A stretch of 64,000 bases of DNA, from assembly GCA_016926855.1 (NCBI GenBank), contig JAFGNT010000004.1:124001-188000 (forward strand). Direction: 5' to 3'. Both the position numbers and the translations under genes were made by a program. The stretch comes from Methanomicrobiaceae archaeon. Lineage in GTDB: Archaea > Halobacteriota > Methanomicrobia > Methanomicrobiales > Methanomicrobiaceae. Below, one piece after another: positions 55,912-64,000 of the stretch. The notes beneath the pieces are model-generated. The model did no database searches and was not told the origin of the DNA. It saw nothing but the letters and a program-made list of their open reading frames with translations. Every line of letters begins with the position of its first letter. Within the stretch, counting starts at the first letter, position 1.

Positions 55912-56603
55912 TGGACGCATACTGGGATGGTCCGCTGCCGAAACCGCGAGTGCGGACCATGGACGAGATTCGCGGGGTGCTTGCGGACCCGGGATGCCCG
56001 GAGGTCCGCACTTTGCTCTATCTCATGTTCCGTGCATGCGCCCGGACGGAGGAAGACGGAAACTGGCTTCTACGCCACGATCTGCGGTTTGACATCACCG
56101 TCATCCCTCCTGCCGTCATCTGTGGCGAGTACGTGAAAACAAAAGGGCATTACCACCCGGTAAGCCCTGACGGTGCAGAGTATCCCGAACTCTATGAAGT
56201 ACTCGGGGGACGCGGCATTTTTCTGCTCCAGACACGGGATCTTTCGGATATTGTCGCGGTGGAGGCGACAAAAGGCGACATCATCCTTGTGCCGCCCGGG
56301 TACGGCCATGTCACCATCAATCCCGCATGTCAGAATCTTATCATGGCAAATATCGTTTCCACTCGTTTTTCAAGCGATTACGGTCCGTACGAATCACACC
56401 GGGGCGCTGCGTATTATTACATGCAGAGCGGCTGGAAGAAAAATCCCGCATATTCAGACCTTCCCGCCCTCCGGTTTTGCACGGCACCTCCTTTATCGTC
56501 TGCTCTCTCTGCCGGCGGGATCTACGGACTTATCGGGCGTGAAGGGATCCTCGGCTGCCTCAATCACCCCGCACGCGGCTTTCCGGATTTCCCTGTAATC
56601 TGA
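55911..56603 (+). CDS. pgi: Cupin-type glucose-6-phosphate isomerase
   Basis: 230 residues, the archaeal metal-dependent PGI that interconverts glucose 6-phosphate and fructose 6-phosphate. The cupin metal ligands lie in KTKGHYHP and EYPELYEVLGG, with GDIILVPPGYGHVTINP as the second cupin motif. ATG 55911 shares the A of the preceding TAA, so translation is coupled to the surface-protein gene. Full length. Co-expression with a surface protein may hint at sugar supply for envelope glycans; this is inference. Confidence 0.93.
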   Translation: MDAYWDGPLPKPRVRTMDEIRGVLADPGCPEVRTLLYLMFRACARTEEDGNWLLRHDLRFDITVIPPAVICGEYVKTKGHYHPVSPDGAEYPELYEVLGGRGIFLLQTRDLSDIVAVEATKGDIILVPPGYGHVTINPACQNLIMANIVSTRFSSDYGPYESHRGAAYYYMQSGWKKNPAYSDLPALRFCTAPPLSSALSAGGIYGLIGREGILGCLNHPARGFPDFPVI

Positions 56604-56642
56604 AGAAGGGCCGGCAGGAGGCATCCCCACCCGGATTTCCCC

Positions 56643-56648
56643 TTTTTT
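56643..56648 (+). terminator. Weak oligo-T after pgi
   Basis: T6 at 56643-56648 in the 53-base gap between the convergent pgi and K+ channel genes. Confidence 0.35.
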
Positions 56649-56656
56649 ATCCTTTA

Positions 56657-58360
56657 TCACCCGGATAAAAGGCGGATAAACCGCCGGAGTGCCCCGATAT
56701 CCCCGACCGCGATGATCGAATCGCCTGCATTCACCGTCTCCCCTTGTGCAGGCCTGATGATCGATCGTCCACCGCCCTCAATCCCTATCACCCGGACACT
56801 GCTTTTCCGTTCAATCCATCCTGCGGTTGCGGGAGTGGTTTTCATGAAATGTTTCATGACGACCTTCTGGCCGTTCGGAAGATCGAGAAGGACCTGCACG
56901 ATGTCGGAGAGCACGATGCCCGCGACCACCTGCCCTCCGATGGTGGGGAGAAGAGCGACATAGTCGGCACCTGCCCGGTAGAGTTTGTCGATGGAGGACG
57001 TTTCGTTGGCACGGGCGAGGATGCGGAGCTGCGGGTTCTGATTCCGGGCGATGAGGGTGGCAAAGATATTCACGTCGTCGTCGTTCACCGCCACGATGAA
57101 GAATCGGGCGTCTTCGATATGCGCCTCACGCAGGACGGGCTCATCTTCCGCGTTTCCCTGCACGAATGGTATCTCCTGTTCGTTCCTGTCGATCACGATG
57201 CAGTTGATCCCGGACTGTGTAAGTTCCCGGTATGCCGCCTTTCCCACATCTCCGTACCCTGCGATGATCGCCAGTTCCTCACCCGGCATATCGGCACGAA
57301 ACTCCTTTTCAATCACCTCGTTAAGGGCGTTTGGGCGGCCGAGGAGGAACAGCATTGTCGAGGTGTCGATGATGTCGTCCCCGGAGGGGTGCATGACGAA
57401 AGACCCCGCCTTCCAGAAGAAGAGCACATCAATGCCGTGCCGCTCGAAAAGAGCGAGTTCTCGGAGACTTTTCCCGCTCGAACGGCACCCCTCCATTATA
57501 GGCACTTTGATCAGTTTAAGGGACGATGCGGGAGAATCCTCGGAAATCTTCATCCGGTCAAGGCTGATTGCTTCGTATATCGTGTCAACGTCCGGCCGGA
57601 GTACCGCGTGCCGCCCGAGGATCTTGCCGGTCGAGTTCTTTGGCGAGAGCACATACTCTGCTCCTGCGTACCGGAGATACCTGTCGAACCCGAGGTCGTC
57701 CACGACGGCGATGATGCGTCCCGTGGTCTTTTCCCGGATGCCGAGAATGATCATCGCGGTCGTGCGTTCGTTTTCACCGATGATGATGTTCGTCGCGTTT
57801 TTGACATATGCATTGCTCCATGTTGCGGGATCGCTGTAATCCCCCCAGATAACATAGAGCTGTTTCCGGTACCGTCGGTACACCTCGCGGGCCTTTTCCT
57901 GGTTCTCTTCAACGATCACGATCGGCATGTCGATGATCATCAGGCTCTCGATCAATGCACGGGTCAGTTCCCCGTACCCGATGATGACGACATGCCCCTC
58001 CACTTCATACGGCGTGCGGTGCGGCGGCGTAGCCCGGAGAAGTGCGGTGATATAGGGGGCGAGCATCACCGGGACGATCATCAGCACCGTAAACACTCCC
58101 GTCACCATGATGAAGATGACGATGCCATACATGATCTGGCTTGAAAACGGGAGAAGATCCCCGTATCCGACGGTCGTGATGGTCTCGACAACAAAAAAGA
58201 GTGCCTCCGCCCAGGTCAATTGGCGGTGTTCAAGCAGCGGAAACGTGTAGTGAATCAGGATCGTGTAGACGATGACCTGGACTGCCAGGAGTCCGAAATA
58301 CACCCTGAGCCGCCGGTCCGGCACCAGGATGGCAAGGAGTCCCCGGTTGTTATCCGGCAT
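56657..58360 (-). CDS. Potassium channel with two RCK (TrkA) units
   Basis: 567 residues. Two membrane helices (YFGLLAVQVIVYTILIHY and MYGIVIFIMVTGVFTVLMIV) flank a pore with selectivity filter TTVGYGD. The cytosolic part holds two TrkA-N (RCK) domains, HVVIIGYGELTRALIESL and LAIIAGYGDVGKAAYREL, each followed by a TrkA-C domain; the last ends GETVNAGDSIIAVGDIGALR. This resembles MthK but with a doubled RCK, so each subunit could supply half of the gating ring on its own. GAGGTGAGACAGG precedes ATG 58360, which is inside the end of the tRNA thiolase gene (11-base overlap). Confidence 0.95.
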   Translation of the reverse strand: MPDNNRGLLAILVPDRRLRVYFGLLAVQVIVYTILIHYTFPLLEHRQLTWAEALFFVVETITTVGYGDLLPFSSQIMYGIVIFIMVTGVFTVLMIVPVMLAPYITALLRATPPHRTPYEVEGHVVIIGYGELTRALIESLMIIDMPIVIVEENQEKAREVYRRYRKQLYVIWGDYSDPATWSNAYVKNATNIIIGENERTTAMIILGIREKTTGRIIAVVDDLGFDRYLRYAGAEYVLSPKNSTGKILGRHAVLRPDVDTIYEAISLDRMKISEDSPASSLKLIKVPIMEGCRSSGKSLRELALFERHGIDVLFFWKAGSFVMHPSGDDIIDTSTMLFLLGRPNALNEVIEKEFRADMPGEELAIIAGYGDVGKAAYRELTQSGINCIVIDRNEQEIPFVQGNAEDEPVLREAHIEDARFFIVAVNDDDVNIFATLIARNQNPQLRILARANETSSIDKLYRAGADYVALLPTIGGQVVAGIVLSDIVQVLLDLPNGQKVVMKHFMKTTPATAGWIERKSSVRVIGIEGGGRSIIRPAQGETVNAGDSIIAVGDIGALRRFIRLLSG

Positions 58361-59246
58361 CCTGTCTCACCTCTGCGAGGATCCGGCAGGTCTGGCATGT
58401 ACCCCGGCAGGGATCCCCGCATTCGGGGCAGATACCGGCTGCCTCCGGGCTGCCTGCGGCCCGCTTCGGCAGTTCGTCACCCAGGTTGACGAGGGCGAAT
58501 TTTGTGGCGGGATGGCGGTAGCTGTAGTTGTTGAGCATGGTTCTCACGTCTGCCCGGAGTGCGTTGTGCGAATAGGGGCACCCGCGTTCAAGGAATCCGT
58601 GTACGTGGAGATGGGCGTAGAGCGCCACTTCCCGCTCCGGAAGGTTCTGGAACGGGCGGATCCGGGGGATAAACCCTTCCGCCGGCCCTTCCTGATGCAC
58701 AAGCCGGCCGACGTCTCCCCGGAGCACGTTCATCAGCACGGACTGTGCATCATCATCGAGATTGAAGCCGAATGCAATCCGGGTGATCCCCTCGTTGCGG
58801 GCAATTCTGTTCATGAGCGACCGGCGGAGGACCCCGCAATACGAGCAGGAGAGGCGGTCTCCCTTCCGCCTGACGATCTCATCGAGGGTGATGCCGTATT
58901 CCCCGGAGAATGAGGCGGTGTGGCATGGAACACCCATGGATTCGGCAATCGATCGCACCATGCCGGGATCGCGGTAGCCGCCGATGCCCTCGTCAATGGT
59001 AATGGCGCTGATCTCCACGTCTGGTCGATCCCGAAAGAGGGTGGTGAGAAAATACAGGAGAGCACTGCTGTCTTTTCCGCCGCTGAGTGCAACGCCAATC
59101 CGATCGCCCCTCTCGATCCACCGGTTCTTCCGGATCACCTTTTTTGCCCGCCCCTCAAAATCGGCGATAAAATGCTGCCTGCAGAGGTGCATCCCGGAGT
59201 ACCGCTGGAAAATAATGGCATCCCGATGGCACTTGCTACATTTCAT
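58350..59246 (-). CDS. ncs6: tRNA 2-thiolation protein (Ncs6/TtuA family)
   Basis: 298 residues from ATG 59246. The PP-loop ALSGGKDSSALLYF adenylates the tRNA uridine. The N-terminal zinc finger is CSKCHRDAIIFQR...LCRQHF, and the C-terminal one is CPECGDPCRGTCQTC. SCSYCGVLRRS and RGCPYSHNAL supply the conserved Cys, which hold a 4Fe-4S cluster in TtuA-type enzymes. It thiolates U34 or U54 of tRNA using sulfur from a small carrier; a beta-grasp candidate is encoded at 14293. It overlaps the K+ channel gene by 11 bases and diverges from rio2. Confidence 0.94.
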   Translation of the reverse strand: MKCSKCHRDAIIFQRYSGMHLCRQHFIADFEGRAKKVIRKNRWIERGDRIGVALSGGKDSSALLYFLTTLFRDRPDVEISAITIDEGIGGYRDPGMVRSIAESMGVPCHTASFSGEYGITLDEIVRRKGDRLSCSYCGVLRRSLMNRIARNEGITRIAFGFNLDDDAQSVLMNVLRGDVGRLVHQEGPAEGFIPRIRPFQNLPEREVALYAHLHVHGFLERGCPYSHNALRADVRTMLNNYSYRHPATKFALVNLGDELPKRAAGSPEAAGICPECGDPCRGTCQTCRILAEVRQDAG

Positions 59247-59295
59247 GCTTCCCAATCAACTTATATCATCCCCCCTGATAAATGTGTAGAGTTTT

Positions 59296-60153
59296 ATGCC
59301 TGTTTCAGCGGATATGGTGCGTGAGCTCCAGAAGTATGACATCACGGTTCTCCATGCAGTGGAACGGCTTATGAAACGATACCAGTGGGTACCGTTTGAT
59401 ATTCTCAGGCAGAACACCGGCTTTTCCGAAACTGAACTGCAGTACCGGCTCGGCCGGCTGATGGCACAGGACCTTCTCAAGAGCAGTTCGGTGCCGTACC
59501 CCGGGTACCAGCTCGTCTTTTCCGGGTATGACACCCTTGCACTGCTCGCCCTCACCGGCAAGGGCACGGTCTCGATGCTCGGATCTATGATCGGGGAGGG
59601 CAAGGAGGCAGTTGTGTACGAGGGGCTGGGATTCGGACCTGTAGCGCTGAAATTTCACCGTGTCGGCCAGCGTTCGTTTCAGACCGCACGGAAAAACCGT
59701 GACTATATGCCCGAATCGGGGCATTGCCCGTGGATATTTGCGTCAAGCTACTCGGCCCGCAAGGAATTCGATGCACTCACGCGCCTGTATCCTGACGTAA
59801 ACGTCCCCGTTCCGGTCGATATAAACCGGAACGTCGTCGTCATGTCATTTATTGACGGATTTACCCTGAACCGTTGTATTCTGGAAGCTCCGGGGGATAT
59901 TCTGGAGAGCATCCTGGACCAGATCACCGTCGCATACCGGCACGGCATCGTCCATGGCGATCTTTCCGAGTACAATGTAATGGCGGATGCCCGTGACTGC
60001 TATATTATCGACTGGCCGCAGTGGATCCCTTCCGATCACCCCAACGCCGGTGAGATTCTCCGTCGTGATGTGGAGAATATCGTTATGTATTTTCACCGGA
60101 AATACGGGATACGCTATCCGGTCGAGGAGGTAATGTCCCGGGTGATCGGGTGA
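59296..60153 (+). CDS. rio2: Rio2 atypical protein kinase
   Basis: 285 residues. An N-terminal winged helix (VLHAVERLMKRYQWVPFDIL) is diagnostic of Rio2. The kinase core has the P-loop GEGKEAVVYEG, the Lys in VALKFHRVG, the catalytic loop HGIVHGDLSEYNVM and the metal site YIIDWPQW. Rio2 acts in maturation of the small ribosomal subunit. A TATA-like element (TTATAT near 59260) gives a short leader before ATG 59296. Its stop overlaps the GTG of the DUF460 gene by four bases. Confidence 0.96.
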   Translation: MPVSADMVRELQKYDITVLHAVERLMKRYQWVPFDILRQNTGFSETELQYRLGRLMAQDLLKSSSVPYPGYQLVFSGYDTLALLALTGKGTVSMLGSMIGEGKEAVVYEGLGFGPVALKFHRVGQRSFQTARKNRDYMPESGHCPWIFASSYSARKEFDALTRLYPDVNVPVPVDINRNVVVMSFIDGFTLNRCILEAPGDILESILDQITVAYRHGIVHGDLSEYNVMADARDCYIIDWPQWIPSDHPNAGEILRRDVENIVMYFHRKYGIRYPVEEVMSRVIG

Positions 60154-62108
60154 AAACGTTCGGAATTGACGTTATCAGGGGATCTGTGCGGTCACGGTCA
60201 CGCCGGCCCGCATATGCGCTTATCACGATGGAGGAGGGTACCGTAACATCCGAGTCCGAGGTCACTCTCTACCGGCTGCAGCGCAGGCTTGCCTCCGAGG
60301 AGCCTGACATCCTCGCGGTGGACAGCCTGCAGGAGGTTGCGGCTGACCAGTCCGAGCTCTTCGCTTTTATCCAGGCCCTTCCCCCGAGCACACGGCTCGT
60401 GCAGGTAACCGGCGGGGAGCGGAAGGAGACGCTCCAGAAGGTTGCTGCCCGGTATAACATCAGTGTCAGTAAAACCGACCCTTATGCCGAAGCCCGGGCG
60501 GCAGCATTGATCGCTTCCTCCGGCGGCGGTGCCGAGGTGATCGCATTTGAAAACAGCTGCGATATCACCGTGAGCCGGCACAGGTCTATAGGGAAGGGCG
60601 GATGGAGCCAGAACCGGTATATCAGGAAGATACACGGGTCAGTGCTCCGGAAGGGCCGCGAGATTGAATCGGCTCTCTCTGATGCAGGGCTCAAATTCGA
60701 AAAAAAGGAGTATACTGCATTCGGTGGCGCGTCACGCGTTCAGTTCCGGGTCTATGCTTCCCGTGACATGGTACCGGTCCGCACTTCCCGCGGCCCGGAT
60801 GTGCAGGTGCGGATCTCGGGCCGACGGCTTGACCGGATCCGGTTCAAGCCCCTCTCGGGAAAACCCCGGTATCTCATCGCCGGCATCGATCCCGGCACGA
60901 CGATCGGGATTGCCGCCATCGATCTCGATGGAAACCTGATGCATCTGATCAGCTCACGCCAGATGACGATGTCGGATGTGATCGAGGAACTGTACCGGAT
61001 TGGAAAACCACTCATTGTTGCGTCAGATGTGCACCAGATGCCGTTTTCGGTGGAGAAGATCCGGCGTGCGTTCAATGCGGTGGCGTATACACCACGGCAT
61101 GACCGCTCGATCGAGGAAAAGTGGGAGCTTACGAAGGCGTACGGCACTTCCAATGATCACGAACGGGACGCCCTTTCGGCGGCTCTCGATGCCTACCGGC
61201 AGTACAGGAACAAGTTCCAGAATATCAGCAAGCGCGTACCTCCCGGTATCGACCTCGACGAAGTCCGTGCGGGTGTCATCCGGGGGAAATCACTCGAGCA
61301 TATTCTCGGCAGCAGGGAGGAGACTGTGCCACCTGCGCCGCCTGCGGTTCAGGAAACAGAGGAGGCGCCGCCGTCTCCCGTAGACGAGCGGGTGATGGAG
61401 CTTGACGGTCTTGTCAAGCGGCTCCGGGGGTATATTGATGATCTGTCTTCCGACGTAAAAGAGAAGGATGCGGAAATCGAGCGATTGGGACGCCTCTGTA
61501 CCCGCCTGAGATCGGAGGACGGGGAGCGGATGCGGAGGGACGCGGAGATCGCACGGCGGGACGCAACCATCCGGAGCCAGAAAAACCTGCTCCGGAAGGC
61601 GGAAAAGCGGTCAAAAAAACTCAATCGGCAGGTCAGCAGGCTGAAGAGGTTTGCGGATTTGCAGATGAACGGAGACCATATTCCCGTCAAGGTGCTGGAT
61701 TCGCTGACCCGCGACGCCGTGCGGTCGCTCAATGAGGATCTCGGGATTAACGAGGGGGACATCATCGCAGCCGCAAAGACCGACGGGTGGGGCCGGAGCG
61801 TGCTGGAGTTCCTTCATACCGCTAAAATCCGGGTCATCATCGCCGGCACCGGGGAAAAAGCGGTGCATGACGGGCAGCTTCTTCTGGCATGCAGTGAACT
61901 TGAGCTCCCTTTCATCCCGGCATCCGGTCTCGATCTCAGGATCCGGGGGCGGACCGGCACCGTGCCGCGGGTGAAGCTCGATGAGGCCCTTGTCCTGTGG
62001 GAGAGGGACTTCGAGGCGTACCGCCAGGAAAAGAAGACAGAGCTGCTCGAATCGATATTCAGGGAATACCGGAGCGAACGGGAGCGGGAGGTACGCCGCC
62101 ATGGATGA
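60150..62108 (+). CDS. DUF460 protein with RNase H-like domain and coiled coil
   Basis: 652 residues. The N-terminal half holds the archaea-specific DUF460 region (residues about 1-225). It is followed by an RNase H-like segment with LIAGIDPGTTIGIAAIDLDG and KPLIVASDVHQMPFSVEKIR, and TSNDHERDALSAALDA with an acidic site. A coiled coil (about 410-520, DDLSSDVKEKDAEIERLGRL) leads to a C-terminal domain that is beta-rich. Members are predicted nucleases or Holliday-junction-resolvase-like; no activity is proven that I know of. GTG 60150 overlaps the rio2 stop, and the 3' end overlaps thiL. Confidence 0.88.
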   Translation: MKTFGIDVIRGSVRSRSRRPAYALITMEEGTVTSESEVTLYRLQRRLASEEPDILAVDSLQEVAADQSELFAFIQALPPSTRLVQVTGGERKETLQKVAARYNISVSKTDPYAEARAAALIASSGGGAEVIAFENSCDITVSRHRSIGKGGWSQNRYIRKIHGSVLRKGREIESALSDAGLKFEKKEYTAFGGASRVQFRVYASRDMVPVRTSRGPDVQVRISGRRLDRIRFKPLSGKPRYLIAGIDPGTTIGIAAIDLDGNLMHLISSRQMTMSDVIEELYRIGKPLIVASDVHQMPFSVEKIRRAFNAVAYTPRHDRSIEEKWELTKAYGTSNDHERDALSAALDAYRQYRNKFQNISKRVPPGIDLDEVRAGVIRGKSLEHILGSREETVPPAPPAVQETEEAPPSPVDERVMELDGLVKRLRGYIDDLSSDVKEKDAEIERLGRLCTRLRSEDGERMRRDAEIARRDATIRSQKNLLRKAEKRSKKLNRQVSRLKRFADLQMNGDHIPVKVLDSLTRDAVRSLNEDLGINEGDIIAAAKTDGWGRSVLEFLHTAKIRVIIAGTGEKAVHDGQLLLACSELELPFIPASGLDLRIRGRTGTVPRVKLDEALVLWERDFEAYRQEKKTELLESIFREYRSEREREVRRHG

Positions 62109-62961
62109 CCGGGAGCTGCTCGCCACGGTGACGGCAGTACTGGGTCCCGATGCGGTGGCGGATGACTGTGCGGTGATCGCCTGCGGCAGCGATGTGCTGG
62201 TCGTCAGCACAGATATGCTCCACGAAACCACCGATTTTCCCGCGGGCATGACCGACCCCCAGATCGGGTGGATGTCGGTTGCCGTGACACTCTCCGACAT
62301 CGCCGCCATGGGAGCGGCTCCCGAGGCGGTTCTTGTTGCGGCGGGTCTTGACCGCTGGCAGCGCCTCGCAGGTATCCTCGAGGGCGCACAGGCCTGCGCG
62401 GATGCGTATGGGTGCCGTATCGTCGGTGGTGACACCGATGCCCATGCGGAGCTGACGATCGTCACAACCGGCATCGGCCGCGTTTCCCCGGAGCACCTTG
62501 TACGGCGGTCGGGGGCACGGGCCGGCGACCTCGTCTGCCTCGTCGGAACGCCCGGCCGGGCGCAGGCGGGGCTGCTGGGATATACCTGCCACCGCACGGC
62601 CCTCATCGAGCCCCTGCCGCGTGTCAGGGAAGGAATAGCCCTCGGGCGTGCGGGGGTTTCTGCGATGATGGACGTTTCGGACGGCCTCGTCCTCTCTCTC
62701 CATGATCTTAACGAAGCGTGCGGGTGTGGTTTTTCCGTGACCTCCGGTGCCATCCCGCTGCCTGAGGGCGTGGAACCGGAACGTGGGCGGGAGATGGCGC
62801 TTTCCGGTGGGGGTGACTTCGGGCTCCTCTTCACCTGTGCGCCCGAACGGTTTCCCGTAAAGGGCGTGGAGGCCCGGGTTATCGGGCGTGTGACGGTGGA
62901 AAAAACGGTCACGATAGACGGCCGGCCTGCGCCGCACCGCGGTTACCATCACACCTGGTAG
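62101..62961 (+). CDS. thiL: Thiamine-monophosphate kinase
   Basis: 286 residues. It phosphorylates thiamine monophosphate to the diphosphate. Motifs are ADDCAVIACGSDVLVVSTDM, AVTLSDIAAMGAAPEAVLVA, CRIVGGDTDAHAELTIVTTG, MMDVSDGLVLSL and SGGGDFGLLFTC, as in PurM-fold ThiL. ATG 62101 lies within the end of the DUF460 gene (8-base overlap); the longer frame to 61981 is an overlap artefact. It is the last gene of the rio2-DUF460-thiL run. Confidence 0.94.
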   Translation: MDDRELLATVTAVLGPDAVADDCAVIACGSDVLVVSTDMLHETTDFPAGMTDPQIGWMSVAVTLSDIAAMGAAPEAVLVAAGLDRWQRLAGILEGAQACADAYGCRIVGGDTDAHAELTIVTTGIGRVSPEHLVRRSGARAGDLVCLVGTPGRAQAGLLGYTCHRTALIEPLPRVREGIALGRAGVSAMMDVSDGLVLSLHDLNEACGCGFSVTSGAIPLPEGVEPERGREMALSGGGDFGLLFTCAPERFPVKGVEARVIGRVTVEKTVTIDGRPAPHRGYHHTW

Positions 62962-63020
62962 GGTGCCCGGCAGGGTTTTTAAGGCGGACGGAGTAATCTC
63001 CCCCGTACCGGAGATGTGAT

Positions 63021-64000
63021 ATGGCATTACCATGGCACAGGGTATATCTGGCAGTCCTGATCATTGCACTCTGCATGATCCCCGCGGCGACGGCCCTGGA
63101 TGGAGACGGATACCGGACGCGATCGCCCGGCGGACAGATCAGTTCTGTTGCAATCACGAACGACGGCTCCCGGATCGTGTGCGGGAGCGATACGGGGAAA
63201 GTGGTCTGCTATAATGCGGAGGGAACCGTGCTGTGGTCCCATGCGGTATCGTCCCCCGTCACCGCGGTCTCAGCCGCGGGGCTGGGAAGCGCTTTTGCCG
63301 CCGGATATGCCGACGGAAATGTCTCTTTCTTTAAACGGGACGGCGGCATCCGCTGGGAGAAGTCCACCGGTTCTCCGGTGAGTTCCCTCGCGGTTTCCGG
63401 GTACGGCAGCGAGTGTGCCGTGGGAGGGGATCGTCTCGTTCTCTTTTCAGCTCTAGGTGATCGTATCTTTGATGCGAGAGCCGGCGACCGTGTGCTGTCG
63501 GTGGCGATCTCGGAGGACGGGGAATATATTGCCACAGGAAGCGATAACGGGGACATAAATCTCTTCGGGAGAAGGGGAAACGTGCTCTGGAGCGAGTTCA
63601 CGCACGGAACGGTGCGTTCGGTGTCGACGGCCGATGATGCATCGATCATCGCTGCCGGAAGTGCGGATGACAACCTCTATATCATGACCCGGAAGGGCTC
63701 GATCCGGTGGCTGAAGGTGACCGGTGCCCCGGTTATGTCAGTCGCACTCTCACGGAGCGGCGATGACGTGGTGATTGCAAACCGCGGCGGCACGGTGCGC
63801 TATTACGAGGTGGGCGAACGGGAACGCTGGTCGGCGACGACGAACGGCGAGATACGGGCGCTCGCGATTTCGGGAGACGGATCGCTTGCCGCTGCAGCGG
63901 ACACCGGCACAGGGATTCACCTCTACGACCGGACCGGAGCGGAAGTGTGGACGTTTGCGGCGGAAAGCACTGCAACGTCGCTTGCGCTTTCACAGAACGG
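63021..64000 (+). CDS. Secreted beta-propeller (WD40/PQQ-like) protein, 3' end outside window
   Basis: ATG 63021 follows GGAGATGTGAT, with TATA-like TTTTTAAG about 40 bases upstream. A signal peptide (VYLAVLIIALCMIPAATA) is followed by repeats of about 40 residues with SVAITNDGSRIVCGSDTGKV, SVAISEDGEYIATGSDNGDI and SVALSRSGDDVVIANRGGTV, each ending in an aromatic and a Trp (LWSH, IRWEK, VLWSE). At least seven repeats are visible before the window ends, with no stop codon. It is probably on the cell surface, a family common in Methanomicrobiales. The function is unknown. Confidence 0.85.
   Translation, partial: MALPWHRVYLAVLIIALCMIPAATALDGDGYRTRSPGGQISSVAITNDGSRIVCGSDTGKVVCYNAEGTVLWSHAVSSPVTAVSAAGLGSAFAAGYADGNVSFFKRDGGIRWEKSTGSPVSSLAVSGYGSECAVGGDRLVLFSALGDRIFDARAGDRVLSVAISEDGEYIATGSDNGDINLFGRRGNVLWSEFTHGTVRSVSTADDASIIAAGSADDNLYIMTRKGSIRWLKVTGAPVMSVALSRSGDDVVIANRGGTVRYYEVGERERWSATTNGEIRALAISGDGSLAAAADTGTGIHLYDRTGAEVWTFAAESTATSLALSQN

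Noticed and set aside
56744-58144. Plus-strand frame of 466 residues opposite the K+ channel
   Set aside because: The channel with its TVGYGD filter is certain; the opposite frame is a compositional shadow without motifs.
61611-62912. Minus-strand frame of 433 residues opposite the DUF460 and thiL genes
   Set aside because: It crosses the boundary of two real genes and shows only Ser/Arg/Pro-rich low-complexity sequence.
1-64000. CRISPR array, insertion sequence, integrase or prophage
   Set aside because: I saw no regularly spaced repeats, transposase, integrase, or phage structural genes on either strand.

Overview
The window looks like chromosomal DNA of a methanogenic euryarchaeon, most likely of the order Methanomicrobiales. 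The evidence is an archaeal A-type ATP synthase operon (ahaHIKECFABD), a thermosome, membrane LonB, Nob1, Rio2, a GfcR-type PRTase regulator, cupin-type glucose-6-phosphate isomerase, archaeal ThiL, a DUF3821 surface protein, archaeal TATA-box promoters and fairly high GC. No methanogenesis gene lies inside the window, so the exact lineage is an inference.

Region by region. 0-13 kb is a loose accessory stretch: the end of a membrane gate-domain protein, a DrrAB-like ABC exporter, an SRAP (HMCES/YedK) DNA-repair protein, a PAS/GAF sensor kinase whose acceptor histidine is replaced by lysine, an iron-sulfur flavoprotein, a DUF1805 protein and a TcmP-like methyltransferase. It also holds three broken genes: an acetyltransferase with three frameshifts, a membrane protein with about four, and a lipoprotein hydrolase with one nonsense codon. 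12.9-19 kb has tRNA-Ser(CGA), a TudS-like DUF523/DUF1722 protein next to a small beta-grasp protein, a thermosome and a receiver/PAS hybrid kinase. 19-21.7 kb is a tight minus-strand run prs-rtcA-nob1-gfcR (PRPP synthesis, RNA end processing, rRNA maturation, nucleotide-linked regulation). 21.7-26.6 kb is a plus-strand proteolysis unit lonB-tldD-tldE-bofA-like. 26.7-35.7 kb has two small genes and then the complete nine-gene A-ATPase operon.

35.8-47 kb carries a membrane protein, a MerR/GyrI-like regulator, phosphoglycerate kinase, a 1072-residue TPR protein, a tandem rubredoxin, a membrane-bound PAS/GAF histidine kinase and a PNPOx-fold flavoprotein. 47-53 kb holds a DUF3821 surface protein, two tandem FtsX/MacB-type permeases with no ATPase, a lipoamide-dehydrogenase-like flavoprotein and an unrecognised acidic-linker protein. 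53-56.6 kb has a lone DUF128 (NrpR effector) domain, a TrmB-family regulator diverging from a CARDB-like surface protein that overlaps the cupin PGI gene, and a candidate operator over the predicted start of transcription. 56.6-64 kb has a K+ channel with two RCK units, a Ncs6/TtuA tRNA thiolase, the overlapping run rio2-DUF460-thiL, and a secreted beta-propeller protein cut off by the window edge.

Most genes are housekeeping. The points most worth a second look are the acceptor-less sensor kinase, the LonB/TldDE/BofA-like unit, the TudS plus beta-grasp pair, the TrmB operator, the lone DUF128 protein, and the cluster of disrupted genes in the first 13 kb. I found no CRISPR array, insertion sequence, prophage or defence island.
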